From contig JBKPAG010000015.1 of assembly GCA_046726315.1 (NCBI GenBank), positions 1 through 64,000 of the forward strand: a stretch of 64,000 bases of DNA, written 5' to 3'. Source of the DNA: JACVRX01 sp046726315 (GTDB lineage: Bacteria > Actinomycetota > Actinomycetes > Jiangellales > Jiangellaceae). The notes under the pieces are model-generated. The model was given only the letters and a program-made list of their open reading frames with translations. It was not told where the DNA came from and did no database searches. Both the position numbers and the translations under genes were made by a program. Below, piece by piece: positions 17,880 to 26,908 of the stretch (position 1 is its first letter; the number at the start of each line of letters is the position of its first letter).

Positions 17880-17917
17880 GGGGTGGGCCCCGTGGTCAAC
17901 TTCAAACAGCGAGCAGT

Positions 17918-18532
17918 TCAGACGTCGAGGTGGATGACGCCATAGTCGTAGCCGCGTCGGCGGTAGACGACGCTGGGTGCCTTGGTGTCCGCATCGACGA
18001 ACAGGTAGAAGTCGTGCCCGACCAGCTCCATCTCGTAGAGGGCTTGGTCGAGGTTCATCGGGCTGGCCTGGTGGGTCTTCTCCCGAACCACCATCGGGCC
18101 GGGGGCGGCGGCGGCATCGCCGGGTTCCGCACTCTCCTCGGCGGCCGGCGCCGCCACGGGGGTCGCCGACGGGGCACCGTTTGCCGCCGCAGTGGCCCGC
18201 CTGACCGAGACCGGGGTCCGGTTTCCGTGATGTACCCGCCGCCGGTCGGCCGCCTTGCGTAGCCGTCCGGTCAGCCGTTCCACGGCAAGGTCGAGTGCTG
18301 CGTAACGGTCGTCAGCAGCCGCTTCGGCCCGAACGACCGGGCCCTTGGAATGCATCGTGAGCTCGATGCGATACGACTGATCGGACCGGCGCGGGTTGGT
18401 CTCCTTCGAGACCTCGACGTCGATCCGGATGACCTTGTGGTCGAACCGCTCCAGCTTCGCGAGCTTGTCGGAGACATGTCGACGGAACCGCTCGGTAACT
18501 TCGACGCGGCGTCCCTTGAGCACGATCTCCAT
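17918..18532 (-). CDS. hpf: Ribosome hibernation-promoting factor, long form
   Basis: This 204-residue protein binds the 30S subunit and promotes 100S ribosome dimers in stationary phase or stress. The N-terminal HPF/YfiA domain spans residues 1-100 (MEIVLKGRRVEVTERFRRHV; RIELTMHSKGPVVRAEAAAD). An Ala/Pro-rich linker follows. The C-terminal dimerisation domain spans about 148-204 (KTHQASPMNLDQALYEMELV; FVDADTKAPSVVYRRRGYDYG). The ATG at 18532 has a GAGGGAGGTG site directly upstream; an open extension to 18604 is not needed. The position between secA and comF matches the order in mycobacteria. Confidence 0.95.
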   Translation of the reverse strand: MEIVLKGRRVEVTERFRRHVSDKLAKLERFDHKVIRIDVEVSKETNPRRSDQSYRIELTMHSKGPVVRAEAAADDRYAALDLAVERLTGRLRKAADRRRVHHGNRTPVSVRRATAAANGAPSATPVAAPAAEESAEPGDAAAAPGPMVVREKTHQASPMNLDQALYEMELVGHDFYLFVDADTKAPSVVYRRRGYDYGVIHLDV

Positions 18533-18694
18533 CGCACCTCCCTCGTCTGGTCGGCCAGTCGGGAGGGCATCCGAGCCGGGGCCCGGGCCTCTCGCGTTCA
18601 CCAACAGCGACGACGGCCCGCGGCGGATGCCATGGCTTCACGCTAGCGGCTCCCCGGCGGCACGGACACCCGGATGTTGGCCATGCGAGAAACG

Positions 18695-19395
18695 TCACGC
18701 ATCGGCGATGACGGCAGCACCGCAGGGCTCCACCCCCGACTCGCGCAGTGCCCGGGCGACCTCGCCGATCGTCGCGCCAGTGGTCACGACGTCGTCCACG
18801 ATCACAACGCACCGACCGGCGAGGAGCGCCGCAGCGCCCTTGCGAACAACCATCGATTCGTGCAGATTGGCCAGCCGGTCGCGTTGGCTGAGGCCCGCCT
18901 GGTCAGCAACCCGGCGGCTGTGCCGTGCGGCCGATACGACGGCGCAGGCCCGTCCCGTGCGGCGCACGACGACACCGGTCCGGCGGGCGATGCGGAGCAA
19001 TGGATCGTGCCCGCGCCGGAGAGTCGACGCTCGCGCGGACGGCGCCGGCACGAGCGCTATCGGCCGGCCTGGAAGGGCATGGAAGCACTCGCAACCATCG
19101 AGCAACCCGTTCACCGCTGCAGCCAGTGCGTCGCCGAGCGGTCGGCACACGGCAAGCCGGCCGCCTTCCTTGTGTTCCACCACCATCCTGCGGACCGAAC
19201 CGCCATAGACGGCTTTCGCCGCGACTCGTAGCCCGGCCGGGCGCGTCGCTCCACGATCCGGGCCGGCGGTTGCAGTTCACGGCGACACGCGGGGCACAAC
19301 AACCCAGCCGAGCCGGCGCACCCCGCGCAGACGCTGCCAAGGACGAGATCGGCAGCCGCGACCACGAGTTGCCTGCTCCAGGCCGGTGTTTCCAC
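18695..19395 (-). pseudogene. comF: ComF family phosphoribosyltransferase-like protein, frameshifted
   Basis: ComF proteins combine a zinc ribbon with a phosphoribosyltransferase-like fold and are linked to DNA uptake in naturally competent bacteria. Their role in actinobacteria is unclear. The N-terminal part (LGSVCAGCAGSAGLLCPACR) is read in one frame from a GTG at about 19395. Near 19225-19232 the frame must change to continue as VAAKAVYGGSVRRMVVEHKE. It ends with the PRPP-binding loop VVIVDDVVTTGATIGE. One base missing around the shift would restore an intact protein of about 230 residues. The rest of the gene looks well preserved, so a sequence error or very recent mutation is likely. 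Confidence 0.8.
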
Positions 19396-19554
19396 CCCGT
19401 CAGCCTGTCCGACCTGAGTCGGCCCGCCAACGCCACCATGATCAGCTGTGCAAAACTCGCGCGACCTCACCGGGGCACCGCGCCGATGACAGACGACCAA
19501 GGGCCTGTCACGGGTCGATGGGCGCAAGGCGCCACCCGTTACGTTTGGAGGCGC
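19396..19554. other. Gap between lpqB and comF
   Basis: No gene is supported in this 159-base stretch. It contains a short GC-rich hairpin (GGCGC-AAG-GCGCC) close to the lpqB stop that could end or attenuate transcription of the mtrA operon. Nothing else is evident. Confidence 0.3.
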
Positions 19555-21231
19555 TCAGCCTGGATACGCCGGGTCCGTGGCGGAGCCGACGTCGACCCAG
19601 CGCAGCGTCGCAGTCTGCCGGCTCAGGTTACCCTCGTCGGTGCTGACGGCGAGCCCCTGCGACGGGGCCGCAGCGAGGTCGACTGCGCCATGCACCGGCC
19701 CGGCGGGGCTCAGGTCCGACCCACCCAGGCCAACCCGAAACGGTTCGGCGGTCTGCCCTGCTTCGCGGACCAGGACCGCCAGCTCGGTCAGTCCCGACCA
19801 GGCCACCCGGGCGACGGTCCGTTCGTCCAGTTGGACAGGTCGAAGTCCTGCAATGCTGAATTCTGCATTTCGTAGCACGATTCCGACCAGAACATCCCCC
19901 TCGACGGCCACAGCGATCCGGGTGCCGTCGGGCGACACGGCGAGATCGTCGATGTGACGTTCAGTCAGGGCAGTGGGCGTGGAAACCTGGGTACTCTCTG
20001 CACCCGGCTCGACGACCATGACTCGCGACCCACCGCCAGCATGGTCGACCACCCACACCAAGCCGGTCCGGTCCCAGGACATCGGCCCCAAGTCTGCTCC
20101 GGTCGCAAGGGGGGCCGCGTCGGCCGAATCGGCGAGCGGTGCCCACAGCAGTTGCGTCCCCGTCGAGTCGACGACTGCGGCGCGGCCGGCCCATGGATCC
20201 ACCGCGACCGTGCGCACTCCTGGCAGCTCCCCGAGGGCTCCGGCGACGGGCGTGAGCCGCTCGCCGACCACGACGCCGGTGTCGGTGATCGCATAGAGTT
20301 CCCCGCCATTGAGCCGGTTGGGATCGAACTCGGCGAAGGACTCGGCCGGGCCGGCGGTTGCCGCGGCGTCGGTCAGTGGGACGCCGTCGGAACGCACGAT
20401 GACTTGCTGGATGCCGTCAACCTGATCCAGCGTGTACGCAAGCTGCGCAGTCATCCGCTCTCGCTCGTCCTCCGATGTTCCATCAGCCGCCTCTGCGCTC
20501 AGCTCGACCTGTGCGAGGCCGGCCTGGACCCGCACCGGGAGCGGGACTGTCGTGCCTATCGGGAACGCCGTATGGACCGCCGGTGCCAGCCACGCCGAGG
20601 GCCCGCGAACCAGCGCCTCGGCCAGCAGATATGGCACGTTGCCCTGGGTCGGCAGGTAGACCGGATCGGGGACGAGAACCTCGAAGTCGGCGTCGAAGTA
20701 GTACAAGTCGTACTCGCGAAACTCGCTTTCGAAATCCCCCTCGAAAACCAACACCCCCTGTGGAGGGTTGGCGATTCGCCATTCGCCGTCAACTTGGGTC
20801 AGGGTCAGATCGATCTTCCTGGCGGAAGCAGGAGCCCGGCGCTCGTACCCCGCTTTCGACGAGACGACCGCCTCGATCGTCAACGTGAGGCGGACGACTC
20901 CCTCGTCGGTCTTCACAACCGTGGGATTGGCCGCATATATCGTCATGGCGGCGGACGGCTCCCAAGCGGATTGGGCGGCCGGCGTCAGGAACTCTTCGGC
21001 GGTCAAGTAGCCAGGCTGGTACGACGCCATGGCTTCGAGGAACCCCTGCACGATCCCGGTCTCGGTCGCACCGGGTGCCGGCTTGTTCGGCGCGAAGCCG
21101 ACCGAAACCGGCAGCTGCTCGGGAACGGAATCGCCTTCGACCACCTCACCCGACGTCGGGATCTTCGCACAGCCGGCTGCCAATGTGGCGGCCACAAGCA
21201 CGCCTGCCAAGCCACGGCGACCGTCAACCAT
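19555..21231 (-). CDS. lpqB: Lipoprotein LpqB, partner of MtrAB
   Basis: LpqB is an exported lipoprotein that binds the extracellular domain of MtrB and modulates MtrA signalling in mycobacteria. The 558-residue protein has a signal peptide with lipobox LAAGC (cysteine at residue 21), then IPTSGEVVEGD, typical of LpqB. A GerMN-type domain lies in the middle (YLPTQGNVPYLLAEALVRGP to DQVDGIQQVIVRSDG). A C-terminal beta-propeller-like domain follows (VSPDGTRIAVAVEG). The ATG at 21231 overlaps the mtrB stop by eight bases, showing translational coupling. The open frame upstream to 21324 lies inside mtrB and lacks a signal peptide. Confidence 0.95.
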   Translation of the reverse strand: MVDGRRGLAGVLVAATLAAGCAKIPTSGEVVEGDSVPEQLPVSVGFAPNKPAPGATETGIVQGFLEAMASYQPGYLTAEEFLTPAAQSAWEPSAAMTIYAANPTVVKTDEGVVRLTLTIEAVVSSKAGYERRAPASARKIDLTLTQVDGEWRIANPPQGVLVFEGDFESEFREYDLYYFDADFEVLVPDPVYLPTQGNVPYLLAEALVRGPSAWLAPAVHTAFPIGTTVPLPVRVQAGLAQVELSAEAADGTSEDERERMTAQLAYTLDQVDGIQQVIVRSDGVPLTDAAATAGPAESFAEFDPNRLNGGELYAITDTGVVVGERLTPVAGALGELPGVRTVAVDPWAGRAAVVDSTGTQLLWAPLADSADAAPLATGADLGPMSWDRTGLVWVVDHAGGGSRVMVVEPGAESTQVSTPTALTERHIDDLAVSPDGTRIAVAVEGDVLVGIVLRNAEFSIAGLRPVQLDERTVARVAWSGLTELAVLVREAGQTAEPFRVGLGGSDLSPAGPVHGAVDLAAAPSQGLAVSTDEGNLSRQTATLRWVDVGSATDPAYPG

Positions 21232-22984
21232 GACGGCCTGCCTCGGTTCCGGCCGATGCAGATGTGCGGGCACCGGAGCCATCGCGAGCGCCGTCTGATC
21301 GCCTCGAACGCCGGTACGGTCCACCGATACCGTCCAGGCGAGCGTCGTGAATGGCGTCCTCGGGCACCAGTGGAATGGGGGACGACGTCAGGTCGTCCCG
21401 CGCGCGGCGTGGGAGCGTCAGCCGGAACTGCGCGCCTCGAGCCGGTTCTCCCCATGCCTGCAGCCAGCCACCGTGCAGGCGGGCGTCTTCCAGGGAGATC
21501 GCCAAGCCCAACCCGGTGCCACCAGTGCTGCGGGCCCGAGCGGGGTCTGCCCGCCAGAACCTGTGGAACACCAGCGACGACTCCCCCGGCTTGAGACCGA
21601 CGCCATGATCGCGCACGGCGACGGCGACAGCATGATCGTCGGCGGCGACCCGGACGACGATCTCCCGGCCCGCTCCGTGCTCGATCGCGTTGAGGACGAG
21701 GTTGCGCAGCACCCGCTCGATCCTCCGGGAGTCGACCTCCGCGACACACGGAATCGGCGGCAGGTCGAGCCGGACGGCGCTTCCCTTAGGCGCAGCGAGT
21801 GGGATCGCGTTGTCAGTCACCGCATGGGCAAGGTCGCGAATGTCAACGAGTTCCGCGTTGAGGACGACGGCGCCGGCGTCGAAGCGGCTGATCTCCAGCA
21901 AGTCGGTCAGCAGCGCCTCGAACCGGTCGAGCTGGGCCTGCAACAGCTCCGCGGACCGTCGGGCCGCCGGGTCGAAATCGTCGCGGGACTCGTGCAAGAC
22001 GTCTGCAGCCATCCGGACCGTCGTCAACGGGGTTCGAAGCTCGTGCGAGACGTCCGAAGCGAACTGCTGTTGAACCCGGGAGAGCTCCTCCAATTGCCCA
22101 ATCTGGTGCTGCAGACTACCGGCCATCTGGTTGAAGCTGGTAGCGAGCTTGGCCATGTCGTCGCGACTGTGCACGACCATTCGCTCGGACAGCCGACCGC
22201 CCGAGAATTGCTCGGCAATCTTCGCCGCCATCCGCACCGGTGTCACCACCTGCCGTGTCACCAGCCAGGCAATGGCGCCGAGCAGCAGTACGAGTACCAG
22301 GCCGGCAGTGGCGAGGGCCGTGCGAACCAGGTCGAGGGTCTCCTGCTGTTCGGTAAGGGGGAATAGGTAGAACAGGCCGTAGGGGTCGCCACTGGGCGGG
22401 ATGATCTCCGCACCGGCCACCATGCCAGGCACCGACTCAGGGGCCGAATCGCCGCGGTAGGAGATCGACGTGTAGGTCCAGAAAATCGATCTCTTGTCCT
22501 GACTGCGCTGACGAAGCTCCTCGGGGACACTGTCCGCCTGCACCCGCCGCGAAGTGACATCGGGCGCGCCTTCACGGATCAGTACGACCTCGAAGCCTTC
22601 GGAACCGGCCCGGTTCGCCAGCTCGCGCACGATCTGGCGCACCAGCTGACTCCTACCGGTGACATCGACGTCGCTGGATGCGTCGAGCAGGTCCTGCGCG
22701 ATTCGCACACCGGTGGTCGCTTGGGCCAACGCGGTGTCCCGCTGCTGGCCGAGCAGCCCATCCGTGACTTGATTCAACACGGTGACGCCCAGCAGCGACA
22801 CGACCGCGATCGACAGCGCAAGGGTTGCGGTCACTACCCGAAGCTGGATGGAGCGCTGCCACACGTTGACGATTCGGCGCCCTTGGCTTAGGACCCATTC
22901 ACCGGCACCACGGACGGTGACGGTGCGGACGATGACCCGGCGCGGGTCGCCGGCCCGCTCGGTCTGGCCGACAGCGTCGGTCAC
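21224..22984 (-). CDS. mtrB: Sensor histidine kinase MtrB
   Basis: MtrB senses the cell-wall or division state and phosphorylates MtrA. The 586-residue protein has a cytoplasmic N-terminus and a membrane helix at about 48-70. An extracellular sensor domain spans about 71-222, with a second helix at about 223-243. HAMP, HisKA (SHELRTPLTT, phosphoacceptor H314) and HATPase domains follow (N-box NLVLNAIEHG, G-boxes DHGVGL and GGTGLGLA). A basic, disordered tail of about 50 residues ends the protein. The GTG start is one base after the mtrA stop. Coupling on both sides shows a single mtrA-mtrB-lpqB unit. Confidence 0.96.
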   Translation of the reverse strand: MTDAVGQTERAGDPRRVIVRTVTVRGAGEWVLSQGRRIVNVWQRSIQLRVVTATLALSIAVVSLLGVTVLNQVTDGLLGQQRDTALAQATTGVRIAQDLLDASSDVDVTGRSQLVRQIVRELANRAGSEGFEVVLIREGAPDVTSRRVQADSVPEELRQRSQDKRSIFWTYTSISYRGDSAPESVPGMVAGAEIIPPSGDPYGLFYLFPLTEQQETLDLVRTALATAGLVLVLLLGAIAWLVTRQVVTPVRMAAKIAEQFSGGRLSERMVVHSRDDMAKLATSFNQMAGSLQHQIGQLEELSRVQQQFASDVSHELRTPLTTVRMAADVLHESRDDFDPAARRSAELLQAQLDRFEALLTDLLEISRFDAGAVVLNAELVDIRDLAHAVTDNAIPLAAPKGSAVRLDLPPIPCVAEVDSRRIERVLRNLVLNAIEHGAGREIVVRVAADDHAVAVAVRDHGVGLKPGESSLVFHRFWRADPARARSTGGTGLGLAISLEDARLHGGWLQAWGEPARGAQFRLTLPRRARDDLTSSPIPLVPEDAIHDARLDGIGGPYRRSRRSDGARDGSGARTSASAGTEAGRHG

Positions 22985-22985
22985 C

Positions 22986-23663
22986 TCAGGCCGGGCCCGC
23001 CTTGTAACCGACTCCCCGGACGGTCACGACTACCTCGGGTCGTTCCGGGTCGAGCTCGACCTTGGAACGCAGCCGCTGGACGTGGACGTTGACGAGCCTG
23101 GTGTCAGCGGCGTGGCGATATCCCCACACCTTCTCCAGCAGCTCTTCGCGCGTGAACACCTGCCACGGGCGGCGGGCGAGGCACGCGAGTAGGTCGAATT
23201 CCAGCGGAGTCAGAGGAATCGCCTTGCCGTCTCGCTTGACCGAGTGACCCGCAACGTCGATCGCGATGTCGCCTAACTGAAGGGACTCCGGTTTGGGGTC
23301 GTCGGTACGGCGCAGCCTGGCCCGCACCCGTGCCACCAGCTCCTTGGGCTTGAACGGCTTGACCACGTAGTCATCGGCACCGGACTCGAGTCCGACGACG
23401 ATGTCGACGGTGTCGCTTTTGGCCGTCAGCATGACGATCGGCACACCGGACTCCGCACGGATCTCTTTGCACACGTCGATGCCGTCCTTGCCCGGCAGCA
23501 TCAAGTCGAGCAGCACGAGATCTGGCTTGAACTCGCGGAATGCCGGGAGGACATCATCGCCGCGGACCACTACGGCCGGCTCGTATCCCTCGTTGCGGAG
23601 GACGATCTCCAGCATTTCGGCCAGCGCCTTGTCATCGTCGACGACGAGCACGCGTCCTTTCAT
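22986..23663 (-). CDS. mtrA: Response regulator MtrA
   Basis: MtrA is an OmpR-family transcription factor. In actinobacteria it controls wall hydrolases, dnaA, division and development genes. The 225-residue protein has the receiver acidic pocket at VLVVDDDKA (residues 5-13), the phosphoacceptor D53 in LLDLMLPGKDG, T-loop MLTAKSD, and VVKPFKPKELV. A winged-helix domain follows (FDLLACLARRPWQVFTREEL; RLVNVHVQRLRSKVE). A CACAAT -10-like hexamer lies seven bases before the ATG, so the mRNA may be leaderless or nearly so. The divergent gene at 23809 shares the 145-base promoter gap. Confidence 0.97.
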   Translation of the reverse strand: MKGRVLVVDDDKALAEMLEIVLRNEGYEPAVVVRGDDVLPAFREFKPDLVLLDLMLPGKDGIDVCKEIRAESGVPIVMLTAKSDTVDIVVGLESGADDYVVKPFKPKELVARVRARLRRTDDPKPESLQLGDIAIDVAGHSVKRDGKAIPLTPLEFDLLACLARRPWQVFTREELLEKVWGYRHAADTRLVNVHVQRLRSKVELDPERPEVVVTVRGVGYKAGPA

Positions 23664-23808
23664 CTCACCATTGTGGGGTCGCAGTCGGCGAATCGTGAAA
23701 AATGGGTTTCGACGACAGGGTCGCGACGACTCGGGTCGGCCGTGACACGATGAGCCGGACCCGTCCGAGGGGCGCTCGGGCGCCCGCGACCCCTCAGGAG
23801 CGAATGCG

Positions 23809-25074
23809 ATGTCAGAGACGCCCGGCTGGGGCCGGCCCGATGACGACGACCGCAGCCCGGAGTCGAACCAGCCGCCATACCCGGGCTGGTCCGTGCGTCA
23901 ACCGCCGAAGCCGGAGTGGGCCGCCCCCGGTCAGGCTCCCGGCCCAGCACAGCCAGCGGAACCCGGAGCAACACCGGGTGCTGCGTCCGTGCCTTCGGCC
24001 GGCTGGGGCGGGGCGGCACCGTCCGCCGGCGCCCAGTGGGGCTGGGCGCCCCCGCCGGTCGTCAAGCCGGGGGTGATCCCGCTCCGACCCCTCGGAGTGG
24101 GCGAAATCCTCGACGGCGCGGTCACGACCATCCGCCGGAACCCCGCACCGATGCTCGGCCTGTCCGCGATTGTCGCGGCGATCACCCAGCTGCTCGGGGT
24201 CGGGCTTGGTTACATCCTGTTTCAGGACGTCGCCGACCTCCAGTCGTTGTCGCCGACGGCGAGCTTCGTCGAGGTCATGAACGCCTTGGCGGGATTCGTC
24301 GGGGCGTCGGCAATCGTCGTGATCGTCACCTGGATCGCGACGGTTGTGCTGACCGGCATCCTCACGGTGGTCGTCAGTCGGGCCGTCCTCGGCGAACAAC
24401 CAACGATCGGCCAGGCGTGGGTCGCCGCCCGGCCCCGGCTGCTCCGGTTGCTGCTACTGACCATCGTGTACAGCCTGATCTGGCTCATCCCGTTTCTCGT
24501 CACGGCCGTCGCTGGCGTACTACTCGCTGCAGCCGGACTCGACGACGGAGGAATCGCCGCCGTCGTCGTCATCCTCTCCCTGGTTGCGGTTCCGGTGGCC
24601 GTCTGGCTCTACGTGCGGTACGCCTTGTCCGGCCCCACTCTGATGCTCGAGTCGACGTCGCGGTCGGCTGCCGGCCCCTCTCGGCCGATCGGGGTGTTCG
24701 GTGCACTGCGACGATCGGCTGAGCTGGTCCGGGGCTCCTGGTGGCGACTGTTCGGAATTCTGCTGCTCATCCTGCTGATCGCCGGGATCATCTCGCAGGT
24801 CATCAGCGTGCCCTTCGCGTTGCCGGCGTTCTTCCTTGACCAGTCGCCCTCCGACAACCAGTTCCTGATCACCCTCGTCATATCTGCCCTCGGCGGCATC
24901 GTCGCGGCCACGATCACGGCGCCGTTCACGGCCGCAGCCACGGCACTGCTCTACGTCGACCGAAGGATCCGCCGCGAAGGTCTCGACATCGAGCTGGCGC
25001 GGGCCGCAGGGCTCAGCATTCCGGGCCGCACCGATGTCGTTCCACCCGCTTCTTCCGAGCCCGGAGCTCCGTGA
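23809..25074 (+). CDS. Polytopic membrane protein (GPDPase-membrane-domain-like)
   Basis: The 421-residue protein has a Pro/Gly/Ala-rich cytoplasmic N-terminus of about 85 residues. A membrane region with about six long hydrophobic stretches follows (first at about 105-130, last at about 345-385). The motif IPLRPLGVGEILDGAVTTIR just before the first helix and the later YVRYALSGPTLMLE match the actinobacterial family annotated as glycerophosphoryl diester phosphodiesterase membrane domain. No catalytic domain is attached. The start has an AGGAG site. It leads an operon coupled by GTGA overlap to the DUF4129 gene, then to DUF4350, MoxR and DUF58, pointing to a membrane-linked chaperone or envelope function. 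Confidence 0.8.
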   Translation: MSETPGWGRPDDDDRSPESNQPPYPGWSVRQPPKPEWAAPGQAPGPAQPAEPGATPGAASVPSAGWGGAAPSAGAQWGWAPPPVVKPGVIPLRPLGVGEILDGAVTTIRRNPAPMLGLSAIVAAITQLLGVGLGYILFQDVADLQSLSPTASFVEVMNALAGFVGASAIVVIVTWIATVVLTGILTVVVSRAVLGEQPTIGQAWVAARPRLLRLLLLTIVYSLIWLIPFLVTAVAGVLLAAAGLDDGGIAAVVVILSLVAVPVAVWLYVRYALSGPTLMLESTSRSAAGPSRPIGVFGALRRSAELVRGSWWRLFGILLLILLIAGIISQVISVPFALPAFFLDQSPSDNQFLITLVISALGGIVAATITAPFTAAATALLYVDRRIRREGLDIELARAAGLSIPGRTDVVPPASSEPGAP

Positions 25075-25769
25075 GCCTTGCCCTGATCGCCGTGGGCTCG
25101 GCTGTGCCGACCCGATTGCGGGCTGATGTCCCGGTGGAGCTCGGCCGGGACGAGGCGCGCGGGCTGGCCAGTCGCGAGCTGGCCCATCCCTCCTACGACG
25201 CCGATCCGCCGCTTCTCCAGCGAATGGTTGAGTGGATCATCGACCGGATCCAGGAGCTCATCAGCGGGACAGCAGGAGCATTTGACGGAGCTGTCGGACT
25301 CGCCGTTCTAGTCGTGGTCCTGGCCCTCGTCGTCGCGGTGGTCGGGTTGCGCGTGGGCCCACTCGCCCGACGAAGTACCCGGTCAGACCCGCTGTTCCCG
25401 ACCGGGCGGCGCACAGCGGCCGAATACCGTGCAGCCGCCGATGCCGCCGCCGACCGTGGGGACTGGTCCGCTGCCGTGATCGAGCGTTACCGGGCCGTCG
25501 TCGCGGGGTTCGAGGAACGCGGCCTGGTCGACCCACGGCCCGGTCGCACCGCCGACGAGGCAGCCACCGAAGCCGGTGCTGCCCTCCCGGTGCTCGCGGC
25601 CGACCTGACGGCGGCGTCCAGGCTGTTCGACGGTGTCCGGTACGGGGGCAGGGAAGCTTTAGCAGGCGACGATGCCTTCATGCGCCGGCTCGACGACGAT
25701 TCGCGCGCCGCACGTCCTGGCCCCGGCGAGCCAGCCACCGGCACACTGGCTCCGGCGGTGCCGCGATGA
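25071..25769 (+). CDS. DUF4129 domain protein
   Basis: The 232-residue protein has one clear membrane helix (about residues 75-98, AVGLAVLVVVLALVVAVVGL). Its cytoplasmic C-terminal DUF4129 domain includes TAAEYRAAADAAADRGDWSA, AVIERYRAVVAGFEERGL and GRTADEAATEAG. The N-terminal part carries ELGRDEARGLASRELAHPSY. DUF4129 also occurs at the end of transglutaminase-like proteins, and in actinobacteria stands alone beside MoxR and DUF58 genes as here. The GTG start overlaps the upstream stop by four bases and its own stop overlaps the next ATG by four. It is probably part of a membrane complex with its operon partners. Confidence 0.88.
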   Translation: MSLALIAVGSAVPTRLRADVPVELGRDEARGLASRELAHPSYDADPPLLQRMVEWIIDRIQELISGTAGAFDGAVGLAVLVVVLALVVAVVGLRVGPLARRSTRSDPLFPTGRRTAAEYRAAADAAADRGDWSAAVIERYRAVVAGFEERGLVDPRPGRTADEAATEAGAALPVLAADLTAASRLFDGVRYGGREALAGDDAFMRRLDDDSRAARPGPGEPATGTLAPAVPR

Positions 25770-26908
25770 CGCCAATCAGTACCGCGGCCGATCCGCTGCT
25801 GGCCGAGCGGTGGCGTCGCGCCCGTCGCGGTGTCCTGGTCGCCGGGCTGGTCCTGGCGGCAGCGATCACGCTCGGCGTGGTCGCCAGCCAGGAGAGCCGC
25901 GGCTATCTCGACCCGGAAGGGGTTGACCCGGCCGGGGGGCGCGCCCTCGTCCGGTTACTCGAGGCGCAGGGTGTACAGGTCGACGAGGTCCGCACCGTCG
26001 ATGAGGCGTTGGCGGCGGCGGGTCCACCCGGCGACACGCTACTTGTCACCATCCCGGATCGGATCCCTCCGATGAGCGCGCGGCGCCTGGTCGACGCCAG
26101 CGCGGACCTGGTGCTGGTGGCACCGGGCGACATATCGGCATTCGACAGCGCCTTGGAGGTGGTCGGCTCCGCTCAACCGGAGGAGCTCGAGCCGAAATGT
26201 GACCTGGCCGAGGCGGAGCGGGCTGGGTCCGCGCGACTGGGCGGCGTGGGGTACCACGGGCCAGCATCGGCGCAGAGTTGCTACCGCGACGGGAATCTCG
26301 CGTTCCTCGTCGTCGATAGTGCCGGCACCGAGCACGTGGTCGCACTCGGAACGGGTGACCCGCTGACCAACCGGTACCTGGACGAAGACGGCAACGCCTC
26401 GCTCGCACTCGGCCTGCTCGGCCGCAACGCCCGGCTGATCTGGTTCCGGCCGGTCATAGAACCGGCACCGGCTGGGCAGCAGGCGACGTTTTCCGAGCTA
26501 CTGCCCGGCTGGGTCGCGCCGGTTATCTGGCAGCTGGCTGTGGCCGCCGTCCTGGCGGCCTGGTGGCGAGCCCGACGGCTCGGACCGGTCGTCGGCGAGC
26601 CGCTCCCGGTTGTCGTGCGGGCCGCCGAAGCCACCGAAGGTCGGGCGCGGCTCTATCGCAGAGGTCGGGCCCGCGGCCATGCGGCCGCCGAGCTACGGGA
26701 CGCATCCGCTGCTCGACTGCGGTCCCGACTAGGGTTGCCGCGCGACTCGAGTTCGCAGGGCATCGCCCAGGCCGTCGCGAGCCGGTTGAACAAGGCGCCC
26801 GAAGTTGTGGACGCTGTCCTCTCCGGCCCACCGCCGTCCGACGACGCCGCCTTGGTCGAACTCGCCGACAACCTCGACCGGCTGGAGCAGGAGGTACGCA
26901 CGCGATGA
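25766..26908 (+). CDS. DUF4350 domain membrane protein
   Basis: The 380-residue protein has a membrane helix at about residues 22-42 (GVLVAGLVLAAAITLGVVAS). An external DUF4350 domain follows (GGRALVRLLEAQGVQVDEVR; LLVTIPDRIPPMSARRLVD; YLDEDGNASLALGLLGRNAR), with a second helix near 250-270. The cytoplasmic tail is helical. The fold of the external part resembles glutamine-amidotransferase-like domains, but no catalytic triad is evident. It is coupled by ATGA overlaps to DUF4129 before and MoxR after, so stoichiometric expression is likely. The function is unknown beyond membership of the MoxR-associated set. Confidence 0.88.
   Translation: MTPISTAADPLLAERWRRARRGVLVAGLVLAAAITLGVVASQESRGYLDPEGVDPAGGRALVRLLEAQGVQVDEVRTVDEALAAAGPPGDTLLVTIPDRIPPMSARRLVDASADLVLVAPGDISAFDSALEVVGSAQPEELEPKCDLAEAERAGSARLGGVGYHGPASAQSCYRDGNLAFLVVDSAGTEHVVALGTGDPLTNRYLDEDGNASLALGLLGRNARLIWFRPVIEPAPAGQQATFSELLPGWVAPVIWQLAVAAVLAAWWRARRLGPVVGEPLPVVVRAAEATEGRARLYRRGRARGHAAAELRDASAARLRSRLGLPRDSSSQGIAQAVASRLNKAPEVVDAVLSGPPPSDDAALVELADNLDRLEQEVRTR

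Noticed and set aside
19954..21594. 546-residue plus-strand open frame over lpqB and mtrB
   Set aside because: It is antisense to genes with strong motifs and overlaps; composition is Arg/Gly-rich with no recognisable domain.
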